A stretch of DNA of 64,000 bases from Halobacillus fulvus (GCA_004078665.1 SCFO01000008.1:1-64000); one strand, 5' to 3'. Positions 42,776-51,423 are shown, counted from the stretch's first letter. Numbers and translations: made by a program. Notes: a model not told the origin generated them from the sequence alone.

Positions 42776-43416
42776 AGAAAAAGAGTGTAATCAAAGCCAT
42801 TGTGTTTTTAATTCTATTCATAGGGATCGTCTGGTTCACGAGACGCCAGTTCGATGTTACACCGGATGCAGTGCGCGCGTATATCCTGTCATTCGGAGCA
42901 TGGGGACCGCTGCTCTTCATGGTGATTTATGCCATCGGTCCGATCATCGCCTTTCCGACATCCGTTTTGTCTCTCGGCGCCGCTTTTGCCTACGGGATAT
43001 GGCCGGGAATGCTTTACATCGTGATCGGAGCCTCAGCTGCCGGTGTCACCGGCTATATCATGGGCCGCTTCTTCGGAGATTCTGTCCTGAATTTCCAGGA
43101 CTCAAAGTGGGCTCAGCGTATTTATCCACGGATGAAGGAAAAAGGATTTCTCTACGTCTTTATCCTGCGGTTAATTCCGCTTGTCGGCTTCGATATCCTC
43201 AGCTACCTTGCCGGCATGACGCGCGTGAAGCTCGGAGCCTTCGTCCTCGCCACACTGATCGGCATGCTCCCTGGTACGTTCGCCTACAGCCTTGTAGGAA
43301 CGAGTCTCGCCAGCGGAGACCGGACGCTTATTCTTGTCGCACTCAGTGTCTTTGTTCTTTTATTAGTCACGACCTTTCTACTGCGCAACAAGGTCAGACA
43401 ATGGCTGAACATATAA
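42772..43416 (+). CDS. TVP38/TMEM64 family membrane protein
   Basis: The 214-residue protein has about six hydrophobic segments and the VTT/DedA-like motif GAAFAYGIWPGMLYIVIGAS and YVFILRLIPLVGFDIL. Relatives in the DedA superfamily move or scramble lipids. It overlaps the ABC ATPase gene by four bases and has GGAGG before the start, so it is the last gene of the YnjBCD operon. That coupling is unusual. Confidence 0.88.
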   Translation: MKKKSVIKAIVFLILFIGIVWFTRRQFDVTPDAVRAYILSFGAWGPLLFMVIYAIGPIIAFPTSVLSLGAAFAYGIWPGMLYIVIGASAAGVTGYIMGRFFGDSVLNFQDSKWAQRIYPRMKEKGFLYVFILRLIPLVGFDILSYLAGMTRVKLGAFVLATLIGMLPGTFAYSLVGTSLASGDRTLILVALSVFVLLLVTTFLLRNKVRQWLNI

Positions 43417-43469
43417 AAAAATGAGCCTTTGGTTATGATGCATTAACCAGAGGCTCATTTGTATTTTTT
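43415..43469. terminator. Bidirectional terminator
   Basis: ATGAGCCTTTGGTTA and TAACCAGAGGCTCAT pair over 15 positions with one mismatch, flanked by A and T runs, between the convergent TVP38 and oxidoreductase genes. Confidence 0.9.
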
Positions 43470-44537
43470 CATAAAATCACGGTCGATTTTATTTTTCATT
43501 TTCCAGGCACGACGGTTACAGAAACTGACAGGTCCGTAAATCAAAAACCCTTTTTGGTGACCGACGGATAAAATATAGAGCGCCTGCTTCTGAGGATCAT
43601 ACTCCTGCAGCGGCTCCTTTTTGAAAAAATGGTACAGGTTATCTGCAAGAACAGGACCCTGTCGGACCGCATATACCCCGCTTTTCGGTAATTTTGGGTG
43701 ATCGAGCATCGTCACGCAATCCCCCGCCCCGAACATAAACGGATAGTCCTTGAACTGCAAAGTCGATTCGACATGAGCGAATCCCTTATCGTCTGTATCC
43801 AAATCGGAATGCTTGAATATAGGGTCGGACACCGCTCCCCCGAGCCAAAGCACACCTGTATGACGGATTTTGTTTCCCTTACCCGTCATAATATAGTCCT
43901 CATCGACTTCTTCTACCTTTTCGTTCTCCCAAACCTGGATGCCTTTTTTCTCAAACAACGATTCCATCCGCTTCGACACCCAGGAGGGCGTGTCGGGCAG
44001 CAAACGTTCGGACGTCACGAGCCGGACATTTCCCGGAATCCCTTGTTTTTCTTTATAGGCATGCAGCGAAAGCGCGATTTCCGTACCAGCCGCTCCGCCC
44101 CCGACCACTAACGGATGGGTCGTTTCCCGTATCCGCTCAATTTCCTCAATAAACGTGTAGTTCGGCTTGATCGTGCGGGCTTGCGTCTCTTCTAAATGTT
44201 CAGGCAAGCTCCTCGATCCAATATCAAAGCTGATGACATCGAACGGGTAGACGGACCGGTCGTGACAAATCAGCTTATGCTGTTTTGGACGGACTTCCAC
44301 CGCCCGTTTTTCAATAAAATGAACACGCGCCTGTCTGGCAAGCTGACGGACATCGATCCGCGTATCCTCTGTTGCATAGAGCCCTTCCGTGTATCCAGAA
44401 AACATCCCCGAATAATACTGGTACCGTGAAGGTGACACCATACAAATATCCACATCATCGATCCTCTCTTCTGTCAATCTTCTGAGGACTTCCAGATGAG
44501 AATGGCCTGCTCCGACTAATAGTAGCCTTTTAGACAT
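43455..44537 (-). CDS. FAD-dependent pyridine-nucleotide oxidoreductase (NDH-2-like)
   Basis: The 360-residue flavoprotein has the FAD motif LLLVGAGHSHLEVL near the N-terminus, a second dinucleotide motif LVVGGGAAGTEIAL and the FAD-closing MFGAGDCVTM. It is like type II NADH dehydrogenases and the oxidoreductase part of some SelD fusions. The GAGHSHL signature is common to that subgroup. I use the ATG at 44537 (AGGAGGTG at spacing 9). A thioredoxin gene lies directly upstream in the same direction, suggesting a shared redox role. Confidence 0.87.
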   Translation of the reverse strand: MSKRLLLVGAGHSHLEVLRRLTEERIDDVDICMVSPSRYQYYSGMFSGYTEGLYATEDTRIDVRQLARQARVHFIEKRAVEVRPKQHKLICHDRSVYPFDVISFDIGSRSLPEHLEETQARTIKPNYTFIEEIERIRETTHPLVVGGGAAGTEIALSLHAYKEKQGIPGNVRLVTSERLLPDTPSWVSKRMESLFEKKGIQVWENEKVEEVDEDYIMTGKGNKIRHTGVLWLGGAVSDPIFKHSDLDTDDKGFAHVESTLQFKDYPFMFGAGDCVTMLDHPKLPKSGVYAVRQGPVLADNLYHFFKKEPLQEYDPQKQALYILSVGHQKGFLIYGPVSFCNRRAWKMKNKIDRDFMKKYK

Positions 44538-44566
44538 CGACTCGTGCACCTCCTGATAGAAAACGC

Positions 44567-44588
44567 CCACATGGAAAAGACCATGTGG
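44567..44588 (-). terminator. Hairpin between thioredoxin and oxidoreductase genes
   Basis: CCACATGG and CCATGTGG pair around a six-base loop, followed by GCGTTTTC on the minus strand. The T run is weak, so it may be a partial terminator or a processing site in a two-gene operon. Confidence 0.5.
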
Positions 44589-44597
44589 ACGCAACTC

Positions 44598-44915
44598 TTA
44601 CAAACTCGCTTGTAAAAATTCCTGAACTTCCTCCGGCGTCTTCGCATTTGCACTATGAAGGTGAGCAACCTTTTCTCCCTGTTTGAAGATCAACAGGCTC
44701 GGAATGCCCATCACTTCATATTTTTCAGCGATTTCCGGAAGTTCATCACGATTCACGTCGTACCATTGGTACCCATTATATTCCTCCAAAATCGGACCGA
44801 TAAACATGTCCATGCGTCGGCAGTCCGGGCACCAGTCCGCCTGGAACTTCACAATCACCGGCTGTTCGCTCTTAATCGTTTCGTTAAACGTCTCTGTTGT
44901 ATGAATGGATTCCAT
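44598..44915 (-). CDS. Thioredoxin family protein
   Basis: A thioredoxin-fold protein of 105 residues with redox motif WCPDC and the cis-proline segment MGIPSLLIF. It resembles YtpP/thioredoxin-like proteins. It should reduce disulfides in the cytoplasm; the neighbouring flavoprotein could be an electron partner, but there is no typical thioredoxin reductase CxxC in it. Confidence 0.92.
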   Translation of the reverse strand: MESIHTTETFNETIKSEQPVIVKFQADWCPDCRRMDMFIGPILEEYNGYQWYDVNRDELPEIAEKYEVMGIPSLLIFKQGEKVAHLHSANAKTPEEVQEFLQASL

Positions 44916-44988
44916 TTCGCATCCCCCTTTTATTCAAAATCTGATTCTTATGATAAAGGAAAAAGGCTTCCTATGTCTTATCATCTGC

Positions 44989-45804
44989 TTACCCTTTATA
45001 TTCTACACGACCGAGAAGCCATGCGACCAGCAGACCACCCAGGAATGTAAGCAGGCTTACAAGCCAGAAGATCCCTTCCGGTAATCCCGGAAAAATGACA
45101 AACACCGAACCGATAACGAGTCCGATGATCAGAGCAAACGTACCTGAGGTGTGATGCTCCAGAAAATACTTGACGATTCGACTCATTACAATAATCCCAA
45201 TCACGATTCCGATGCCGACGACCGCAATGACGTCAAGCTGGAAGTTGGAAATCCCACCGATGACCGTCGTGTAAACCCCGATGATCAATAAGATGAAGGA
45301 ACCGCTGATACCAGGCAAAATCATCGCACTGCTAGCAATGAATCCTGAGAAAAACAGGAGGATATAGGTGGAGAACGTAAAGTTTTGGATCGGGTCTGTT
45401 TCATTGGCTTGGAATAAAGCCATCGATCCGACAATTGCCACACCGAGAATTAAAATCAAATAATGCTTTGCTTCAAATTGGTGCTTCATATCTGCCTTAT
45501 GTGTTAAATATGGCAGCACCCCGATAATGAGACCGAGAAAGAAGAACTGGGTCGGTCCCGGATAATGTTCAAACAGCCATTCCATCAAGCTCGCCAATAG
45601 AACAATCGATGTACCTACCCCAAGCCCGAGCGGAATCAGAAAGCGTAAATGCTTCTTCCATTCCCGTGTAAAAATTCCGTTGATCGCTTCAATCAGCCGA
45701 TCATAAATGCCAAGGACCACGGCGATCGTTCCCCCACTTACACCCGGAACGACGTCACTTGCGCCCATGAGCATGCCTCTATAAATGTTTTTCCACTCCC
45801 ACAT
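44989..45804 (-). CDS. DUF368 membrane protein (polyprenyl-phosphate transporter PopT-like)
   Basis: The 271-residue protein has about eight helices and the DUF368 signatures GASDVVPGVSGGTIA near the N-terminus and ILPGISGSFILL midway. DUF368 proteins have been shown to recycle undecaprenyl phosphate across the membrane (PopT). A single gene with GGAGA before the start. Confidence 0.9.
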   Translation of the reverse strand: MWEWKNIYRGMLMGASDVVPGVSGGTIAVVLGIYDRLIEAINGIFTREWKKHLRFLIPLGLGVGTSIVLLASLMEWLFEHYPGPTQFFFLGLIIGVLPYLTHKADMKHQFEAKHYLILILGVAIVGSMALFQANETDPIQNFTFSTYILLFFSGFIASSAMILPGISGSFILLIIGVYTTVIGGISNFQLDVIAVVGIGIVIGIIVMSRIVKYFLEHHTSGTFALIIGLVIGSVFVIFPGLPEGIFWLVSLLTFLGGLLVAWLLGRVEYKG

Positions 45805-45934
45805 AAACGAATGATCTCCCTTTCTAAAATCAGTATCTTCTCTATTCTATCAGACATTTGTAAGATATTATGATACTTTTTTACAACCTATTATCATGAT
45901 TCGAATCCTCGCCTTGTTTTATGGCGATATCCCC

Positions 45935-47266
45935 TCATGAACTCCTTTTTCTTTCGAGATCGCTCTCCTCTCCGCAAGCATCCGCAACCTTCTGGACTTG
46001 ATTCCGGAATCGTTCGTAATCCAGTTCGTCGAGTTCACTGATTTTTACAGATTCTACAATATACACAGCGAAGCGCCATACATCGCTTCCCACTTTTTCT
46101 TTTTGAGCTAAGGCGATTTTATATAGAGCTTCAAGCACCCCATTCATGACACTCAGATCCTCGCAACCATAGATTCTCATTAAGTAAAAGCTCTTATATA
46201 AATAGTCCTCATAAAGGCGCGGCTCCATCACTAAGCGCAGTTCCCCCTCTTCGTCTGCATAATAACGATAGGGTTCGTACACCTCAGCAAGTTCATTCAA
46301 GAGAGATCCGATCCGGTTGATACAGTTGACGGCTGTATGCGGATCGTTAATGCCGGGGGAAATCGCTTTGACCGCAATCTCCACAAGCTTTTGAATTGAG
46401 AATTCAATATCCTGTATATCGGTCCGCTCGTTTCCGATCAGTAAATAAGCCAGACCTTCTTTCCCTTCCTTCTCTTCAATTGCTTCCCCTTGCGACCAGT
46501 ATCTGTAAAGAGGAATCCCTTTCTGGATATAGTCTCCGATGTGGAACCGTGATTCGATCAGAAGATCATGATTCTGTGCCCAATTTATAATAGCTTTGAA
46601 CTGGACAGATTGTAAGTATCCATTTTTCTCTGCGAGTACTTCCCGAAAGTCCGCCTTCCTTTTGCCCTCTAGATCACTTGGATCCCAATCGACCGCTTCT
46701 TTGAATTCCTTTTCCTCGAACGTCTTCTGAATCATGACCGCTGTATTATCTCTTATGGTAGCAATCAAGTTATTTACCTGGACGAACCTTGAGGAATGGT
46801 GGATAAATAGGATAAAAAAGGCCAGACAGATGATCGATACAACCACCGTAATCAACGGACTCAACAACGCCTGACTGTCTTCACTGCCGATAAGAGCCAA
46901 ATTCAGGAGGACGAAAACAAAGCCGAACGAATAGACGCCCAGCACGTGCTGTGTCACACGACTCTTCATGAAATCCTGCAGCGTCCGCGGAGAAAACTGC
47001 GTCGTGTAGGTTGTCAACACGACCATAATCGTAGAAAAAGAGATCGTCGTCATCGTCAGGATCGAGGTAATCAAAGCGCCGTAAAGCGTCTGGGCAACGC
47101 TTTTCCCCATAAATAAAACGGGAGGAAGACTTCCTTCGATTTGAGGCACAACCCACTCATCGATCAGACTCGTTGCGATGACCATCAAAAAAGACCATAG
47201 ACTGTATAAGGCCGGCAAGAACCAGAAACTGTCCCTGATATTGACCCACACTCTTTCTTTATTCAT
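45935..47266 (-). CDS. DUF2254 membrane protein
   Basis: The 443-residue protein has four N-terminal hydrophobic helices (about 15-155) and a large cytoplasmic C-terminal part. The segment FSTIMVVLTTYTTQFSPRTL and the later SPGINDPHTAVNCINRIGSL are hallmarks of DUF2254. The function is unknown. It is divergent from the BCCT transporter gene with about 268 bases between. Confidence 0.85.
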   Translation of the reverse strand: MNKERVWVNIRDSFWFLPALYSLWSFLMVIATSLIDEWVVPQIEGSLPPVLFMGKSVAQTLYGALITSILTMTTISFSTIMVVLTTYTTQFSPRTLQDFMKSRVTQHVLGVYSFGFVFVLLNLALIGSEDSQALLSPLITVVVSIICLAFFILFIHHSSRFVQVNNLIATIRDNTAVMIQKTFEEKEFKEAVDWDPSDLEGKRKADFREVLAEKNGYLQSVQFKAIINWAQNHDLLIESRFHIGDYIQKGIPLYRYWSQGEAIEEKEGKEGLAYLLIGNERTDIQDIEFSIQKLVEIAVKAISPGINDPHTAVNCINRIGSLLNELAEVYEPYRYYADEEGELRLVMEPRLYEDYLYKSFYLMRIYGCEDLSVMNGVLEALYKIALAQKEKVGSDVWRFAVYIVESVKISELDELDYERFRNQVQKVADACGEESDLERKRSS

Positions 47267-47534
47267 TTTATTTCCCCCTCTTTCCTTCCCTTATAGTTGC
47301 ATGATTCCCCTTTTTCCGTTTCTCATCACCTACGATAACCGGAAAATCATCTCCTTGTTAGATGACTATGTCTTCCCCCTCGCCCTTACACCCAAAAGGA
47401 AGGATCACTTTAAAAAACAAAATAAGGACTAAAGTACCGAATGTTACTCTTCCAAAACCTACATGGAAGATTATGTTTCTTTAGGAAGTTTGCAGGGAAT
47501 AAATGAACCAATCCATTCACTGAAAGGAGAAGTC

Positions 47535-49043
47535 ATGAAAAAACAACTACGCAACCCTGTATTCATCATTTCCGCCTCTGTCATCTTGATTTTAGTTATT
47601 CTCGGAGCTGCTAATCCAGAAGGCTTCGGCCAAGTTTCGGGCCAGCTTTTTAATTTTACGACGATCAACTTTGGTTGGTTTTATCTCATATCTGTATTCG
47701 GCTTCGTCATCTTTCTCGTCGCACTTGCCTTAAGTAAATACGGGAAAATTAAATTGGGGCCACAGGATTCGAAACCGGAGTACCCCTTTTTCACATGGAT
47801 CGGCATGCTGTTTTCAGCCGGATTTGGGGCAGGTCTCGTCTTTTGGGGTGTAGCCGAGCCGATGAGCCACTTTTTTGAAACCCCGTTTACCAATCTAGAT
47901 GCCCAGACAGAAGAAGCAGCCCGCGTCGCTATGGGCTATTCCTTTTTCCACTGGGGAGTAAACCAATGGTCCGTATTTGCGATCGTCGGTCTACTTATTG
48001 CCTTTTTACAATTTAGAAAAGATAAGGAAGGTTTGATCTCGACCGCTCTTGAGCCTGTGTTAGGAAAAAGGCGCGGAGTGAAGATTACGATCGACTCCCT
48101 TGCTGTCATCGCCACAGTCATGGGGATCGCAACCTCACTTGGACTCGGAATCCTTCAGATGAACGGTGGATTGAATGCCGTATTCGGCTTACCGAACGAA
48201 ACATGGGTACAGCTTGCCATCACGGGTGTCTTGCTCATTTTATACTTAACGTCATCCAGTACAGGATTAAATAAAGGAATCAAATGGTTGAGTAATGTGA
48301 ACCTCGGCCTCTGCCTTGTGTTACTTCTATTCGTGTTTATCGCAGGACCTACGTTGTTTATTTTGAATACCTTCACATTAGGAATCGGAGATTATATCGC
48401 CAACTTCGTCAGCTACAGCTTACGCTTGAGTCCTTATGAAGGAAACGGGGCATGGCTCCAGGAATGGACGATCTTCTACTGGGCCTGGGTCATTGCCTGG
48501 TCCCCATTTGTAGGAGCTTTCGTAGCCCGTGTCTCCAGAGGACGGAGCATCCGCGAATTTATTTTTGGCGTGCTCGTTGTGCCCCCTGTCATCGCCTGCT
48601 TATGGATTGCAAGCTTCGGCGGAACGGCACTCAACAGCGATTTGAATAATGGAACACAGATCGCGGAGGCCGTGAACAACGACATCACGTTGGCCTTGTT
48701 CGAGACGTATCAGCACTTGCCGATGACGAACATTTTATCGTTCCTTTCCATTTTATTGATTGCCACTTTCCTTATTACATCCGCAGACTCCGCTACTTAT
48801 ATACTGGCGAGTATGACAACAGGCGGCAGTCTTACACCAGCCCTTCCGATCAAATTGACGTGGGGAATCTTGATGGCTGCCATCTCAGCCGTGTTACTCG
48901 TAGCCGATGGTCTCAATGCCTTGCAGACAGCCTCCCTCGTGTCTGCCCTGCCATTTACAGTCGTCATCATTCTGTTCGCTTACTCTTTTACGAAAATAAT
49001 TCGTAAAGAAGAGATCCCACAACGAACAAAAGGGAAAAAGTAG
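47535..49043 (+). CDS. BCCT family compatible-solute transporter (OpuD-like)
   Basis: The 502-residue transporter has twelve helices and the BCCT signature region WGVNQWSVFAIVGLLIAFLQ and WTIFYWAWVIAWSPFVGAFV, with the conserved tryptophan box. It imports glycine betaine, choline or similar osmolytes with Na+. Start ATG 47535 has AAAGGAG at spacing 5; the longer upstream reading lacks a ribosome site. It fits a halophile. Confidence 0.93.
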   Translation: MKKQLRNPVFIISASVILILVILGAANPEGFGQVSGQLFNFTTINFGWFYLISVFGFVIFLVALALSKYGKIKLGPQDSKPEYPFFTWIGMLFSAGFGAGLVFWGVAEPMSHFFETPFTNLDAQTEEAARVAMGYSFFHWGVNQWSVFAIVGLLIAFLQFRKDKEGLISTALEPVLGKRRGVKITIDSLAVIATVMGIATSLGLGILQMNGGLNAVFGLPNETWVQLAITGVLLILYLTSSSTGLNKGIKWLSNVNLGLCLVLLLFVFIAGPTLFILNTFTLGIGDYIANFVSYSLRLSPYEGNGAWLQEWTIFYWAWVIAWSPFVGAFVARVSRGRSIREFIFGVLVVPPVIACLWIASFGGTALNSDLNNGTQIAEAVNNDITLALFETYQHLPMTNILSFLSILLIATFLITSADSATYILASMTTGGSLTPALPIKLTWGILMAAISAVLLVADGLNALQTASLVSALPFTVVIILFAYSFTKIIRKEEIPQRTKGKK

Positions 49044-49076
49044 CATTCAACGCTGATCCTCGTATGTAAAAGAGAA

Positions 49077-49117
49077 CAAAAAAAGTGACTACCGCTAAAG
49101 TAGTCACTTTTTTTCAT
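49077..49117. terminator. Terminator BCCT / repeat-peptide gene
   Basis: AAAGTGACTAC and GTAGTCACTTTTTTT form a perfect 11-bp stem between convergent genes. For the minus strand it ends the receptor/peptide unit only nine bases after the peptide stop. Confidence 0.92.
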
Positions 49118-49125
49118 CTGATAAA

Positions 49126-49371
49126 TCAACCAATCCCAGGCTCTCCTGGATCCTGAACAGAGAAAGGTTCCACATCACCGATACCAGGTTCACCTGGGTC
49201 TTTTGCTGCTAATTTAACAGACCCGATTCCCGGCTCTCCTGGATCTTTGGCCGCTAATTCAACAGACCCGATCCCTGGCTCTCCAGGGTCCTCCTGAGAC
49301 GCCATCGGAGCCGATAGACTTCCTCCAATAAGTAACACCGCCAGTACAAATCCAACCAACCATTTCTTCAT
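49126..49371 (-). CDS. Secreted peptide precursor with four DPGEPGIG repeats (pheromone-like)
   Basis: The 81-residue protein has a Sec signal peptide (MKKWLVGF, hydrophobic core to about residue 20). Then follow four exact copies of DPGEPGIG at residues 28-35, 43-50, 58-65 and 74-81. The first three are separated by seven-residue linkers SVELAAK and SVKLAAK, the third by DVEPFSVQ. The last copy is the C-terminus itself. All eight codons of the repeat vary synonymously between copies. The ribosome site GGAGG is strong. It lies 46 nt downstream of an AimR-like receptor gene, the arrangement of aimR-aimP and rap-phr. I infer that it is processed outside the cell to short Gly/Pro-rich peptides that are re-imported. 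Confidence 0.85.
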   Translation of the reverse strand: MKKWLVGFVLAVLLIGGSLSAPMASQEDPGEPGIGSVELAAKDPGEPGIGSVKLAAKDPGEPGIGDVEPFSVQDPGEPGIG

Positions 49372-49417
49372 AAAAAGTCCTCCTTTTATTTATGTGCACC
49401 TGAAAAACGTGGGTGAT

Positions 49418-50437
49418 TCAGGTAGATAAACGATTTAAATAAAAATCAGGCAATTGAGCGAAAAATTGGTCCCCGTATTCGGTAATAAAGCGTTCGCGGG
49501 AATGAATCAGCTCATTCCGGTCACCGAGCGCAGCACCAAGGTAGCATTGTTGAAAAGGGGTCAAGGATGTCAACGTCTTCAGTTTGGATGCGGCAAGATC
49601 GTGATCGCCTCTAGCCAAATCCAGATGGGCAGATTCGACTAAGTCCGGAGTATCCATATCCTTTTCCACCTTTTGATGTAAAGCAGCGATGAAAGGGATG
49701 GTACGGTGGCGTATTTCATCTTTTTCCGGCAAGTCGTATTCAAGCGCGATATGCAAAGCGTTACAAGCCTGATCCATTGCCAGCTCATAACTCTCAAAAA
49801 CATGCGTCAGTGCAAGGGAGTGGTGCATCGTGGTAGATTTTCGTGGAGATAACTCGGTGTTGATGATTTTATAAGCGTATCTTCTTGCCAGCAGAGGGTT
49901 ATTCGTTTTCCAGTAATGATGAAACAGCAACTCATTGTATCGAAGCTGAAAATAGTAATGCACGAGCGGCTCATTGACGCTACGGAGCAACTCATCACAT
50001 ATTTCAATACACTGATCCAATTTCGAGAATTTTTTTCTCCCATAATAATAATAAAGATAGATGAATTTATGGAGACATTTCAATGAGGGGTGGGTAAATG
50101 ATCGATGATCGAGCCACTCTTCAGGGAATTCGTAATCACCTAGATGAATCCTAGTCAGCATCACCTCATAAAGGAATACAATATCTTCATCGAAATCGAA
50201 TTTACGCATCACGATATTCAATTCACGGATGTAGCCGTTCATGTATAAAAACTCTGCATAGGCCAACTGGTTCTCAATTCCATCGGGACGAATCGTAAGA
50301 CAATACTGCCGGGACAAATCACTGGCTGTCATTTTCGAATGACTTTTCAATAACCCGCTATAGTGCTCGTACAAGTCCGAGGTATACACCATCTGTAATG
50401 AATGGATCGGCTTCGGCTCAAGAACGTGACGAATCAT
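49418..50437 (-). CDS. AimR-like TPR peptide receptor (RRNPP family)
   Basis: The 339-residue all-helical protein matches the repeat region of arbitrium AimR: LSRQYCLTIRPDGIENQLAY, LLKSHSK, LHKFIYLYYYYGRKKFSK, ARRYAYKIINTELSPR and ALTHVFESYELAMDQACNAL fit its order of TPR-like helices. Only about 35 residues precede the part that aligns with AimR TPR1, where AimR has about 65 including its HTH, and I see no helix-turn-helix. It may thus act by protein binding, as Rap does, or have a degenerate DNA-binding end. Start ATG 50437 has GGAGGG at spacing 5. A secreted repeat peptide is encoded next downstream. No phage gene is within the window. Confidence 0.8.
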   Translation of the reverse strand: MIRHVLEPKPIHSLQMVYTSDLYEHYSGLLKSHSKMTASDLSRQYCLTIRPDGIENQLAYAEFLYMNGYIRELNIVMRKFDFDEDIVFLYEVMLTRIHLGDYEFPEEWLDHRSFTHPSLKCLHKFIYLYYYYGRKKFSKLDQCIEICDELLRSVNEPLVHYYFQLRYNELLFHHYWKTNNPLLARRYAYKIINTELSPRKSTTMHHSLALTHVFESYELAMDQACNALHIALEYDLPEKDEIRHRTIPFIAALHQKVEKDMDTPDLVESAHLDLARGDHDLAASKLKTLTSLTPFQQCYLGAALGDRNELIHSRERFITEYGDQFFAQLPDFYLNRLST

Positions 50438-50811
50438 GAGATCCCTCCTTTTCTCCTTACTACCCACAGTCTATTGCCTGCATTTGGAAAAGTCTAGTAG
50501 TTTCAAGACGTTTTATTTAAAAAAGTTCGATTTTTTATCAAAATTCAAACATTACAAGCAAAATTCGACACCATTCGCATAATCACGACGAAAAGCTTCA
50601 TTTTTCTATCATGCCTATCCATTATGATTAAAGCTCTGCTACTACTAGAAAGTTTCCGTTTTTGGTACGAGAGATTAAAGGAGCGGGAACATCACGGCAC
50701 AATTTGACTACCAATAGAAAAGCACCCATTCGATTTTCTTTCGGTAAATCGACACTGGAATTTAACAGGACTATGATAAAAAAGCTTCTGTCCTAAAGAC
50801 AGAAGCTTTTT
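50438..50811. other. Promoter region of the receptor gene plus partial repeat
   Basis: These 374 bases hold three similar A/T-rich decamers on the minus strand (TCGAATTTTG, TTGAATTTTG, TCGAACTTTT at 50559-50568, 50539-50548, 50521-50530), a possible promoter TTGATA-N16-TTAAAT overlapping them, the left end of a palindromic element near 50652, and the terminator of the next operon. No further gene is seen. Confidence 0.5.
50652..50697 (+). repeat. Palindromic element, copy H (left end only)
   Basis: The left end GTTTCCGTT and following GGAGCGGGAA resemble the outer arm of the dispersed element; no right half follows. The flank CTACTACT just before it also precedes copy A, so the element may extend a little further left than its GTTTCCG end. 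Confidence 0.45.
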
Positions 50812-50813
50812 TT
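50779..50813 (-). terminator. Terminator of the DUF457 gene
   Basis: AAAGCTTCTGTC and GACAGAAGCTTT form a perfect 12-bp stem flanked by A and T runs, at the stop of the hydrolase gene. Confidence 0.92.
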
Positions 50814-51423
50814 AAAAAACATGCTGGGTCAAAAACCATAGATTCCAGGCTACTAAACTATAAACTAGCATTTGTTCGACCTTTGAACCCGTCCGGAAAG
50901 TGAAAAAGAATTGCATATGTTTTCTCGAAAAGGGATAAATCAGCGGGATTCCTTTTTTCGTCAGGAAATCAGCGAAGAGATGGGAGATTCCCCCGATGAT
51001 CATGCCGCTCAAATACAACCACGGAATTTGAAAATAGTGTTCAATGACCAGACTATATACATAGAGCAAGCCTATAAATAGAATAGAGTGGGTCATCTTC
51101 CTGTGGCTGCGGATCATCACGAGTACCGGCAGCAGGAGGAGAACGAATACCTTCAGTTGTTCCCTGTAAATATCTAAATAATGGGGCGCAAATAAATAGA
51201 ATAGGAAGGCGAGGGAAAACACCGCTAACAATCCTCGCCAGAATTTATGCCCCAATGTTGAGGTAGGTGTGTCGATATCCGGCAGCAAAGAACCGAATAA
51301 AACAAATACGAAAAATAAAATCGTCTGGAATGGTCGATCAGCAGGAATCGTAATAGAAGGAACAAAGCTGAGCGCCGCCACTCCAAACGTAAAACCAACG
51401 ACTTGGTGTCCAGGTGCCATCAT
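50812..51423 (-). CDS. Membrane-bound metal-dependent hydrolase (YdjM/DUF457-like)
   Basis: The 203-residue membrane protein has MAPGHQVVGF at the N-terminus, GSLLPDIDTPTS, SHRKMTHSI and GGISHLFADFLTKKG, the His/Asp motifs of the YdjM (LexA-regulated inner-membrane hydrolase-like) family. Its activity is unproven. It has five or six hydrophobic segments. It is 27 nt downstream of the chromate-transporter genes and probably the last gene of their operon. Confidence 0.86.
   Translation of the reverse strand: MMAPGHQVVGFTFGVAALSFVPSITIPADRPFQTILFFVFVLFGSLLPDIDTPTSTLGHKFWRGLLAVFSLAFLFYLFAPHYLDIYREQLKVFVLLLLPVLVMIRSHRKMTHSILFIGLLYVYSLVIEHYFQIPWLYLSGMIIGGISHLFADFLTKKGIPLIYPFSRKHMQFFFTFRTGSKVEQMLVYSLVAWNLWFLTQHVF

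Noticed and set aside
43419-43470. Inverted repeat at 43421-43458 as another copy of the dispersed element
   Set aside because: It has neither the GTTTCCG ends nor the core; it is a normal terminator.
49130-49300. The repeats in the peptide gene as a CRISPR-like array
   Set aside because: The period is 45-48 bp in one reading frame with codon-level variation, and no cas gene is present. They are coding repeats.
50438-50640. A missing HTH exon of the AimR-like receptor, frameshifted upstream
   Set aside because: The region is A/T-rich non-coding sequence with stops in all frames and no HTH-like peptide. The receptor starts at its own good ribosome site.
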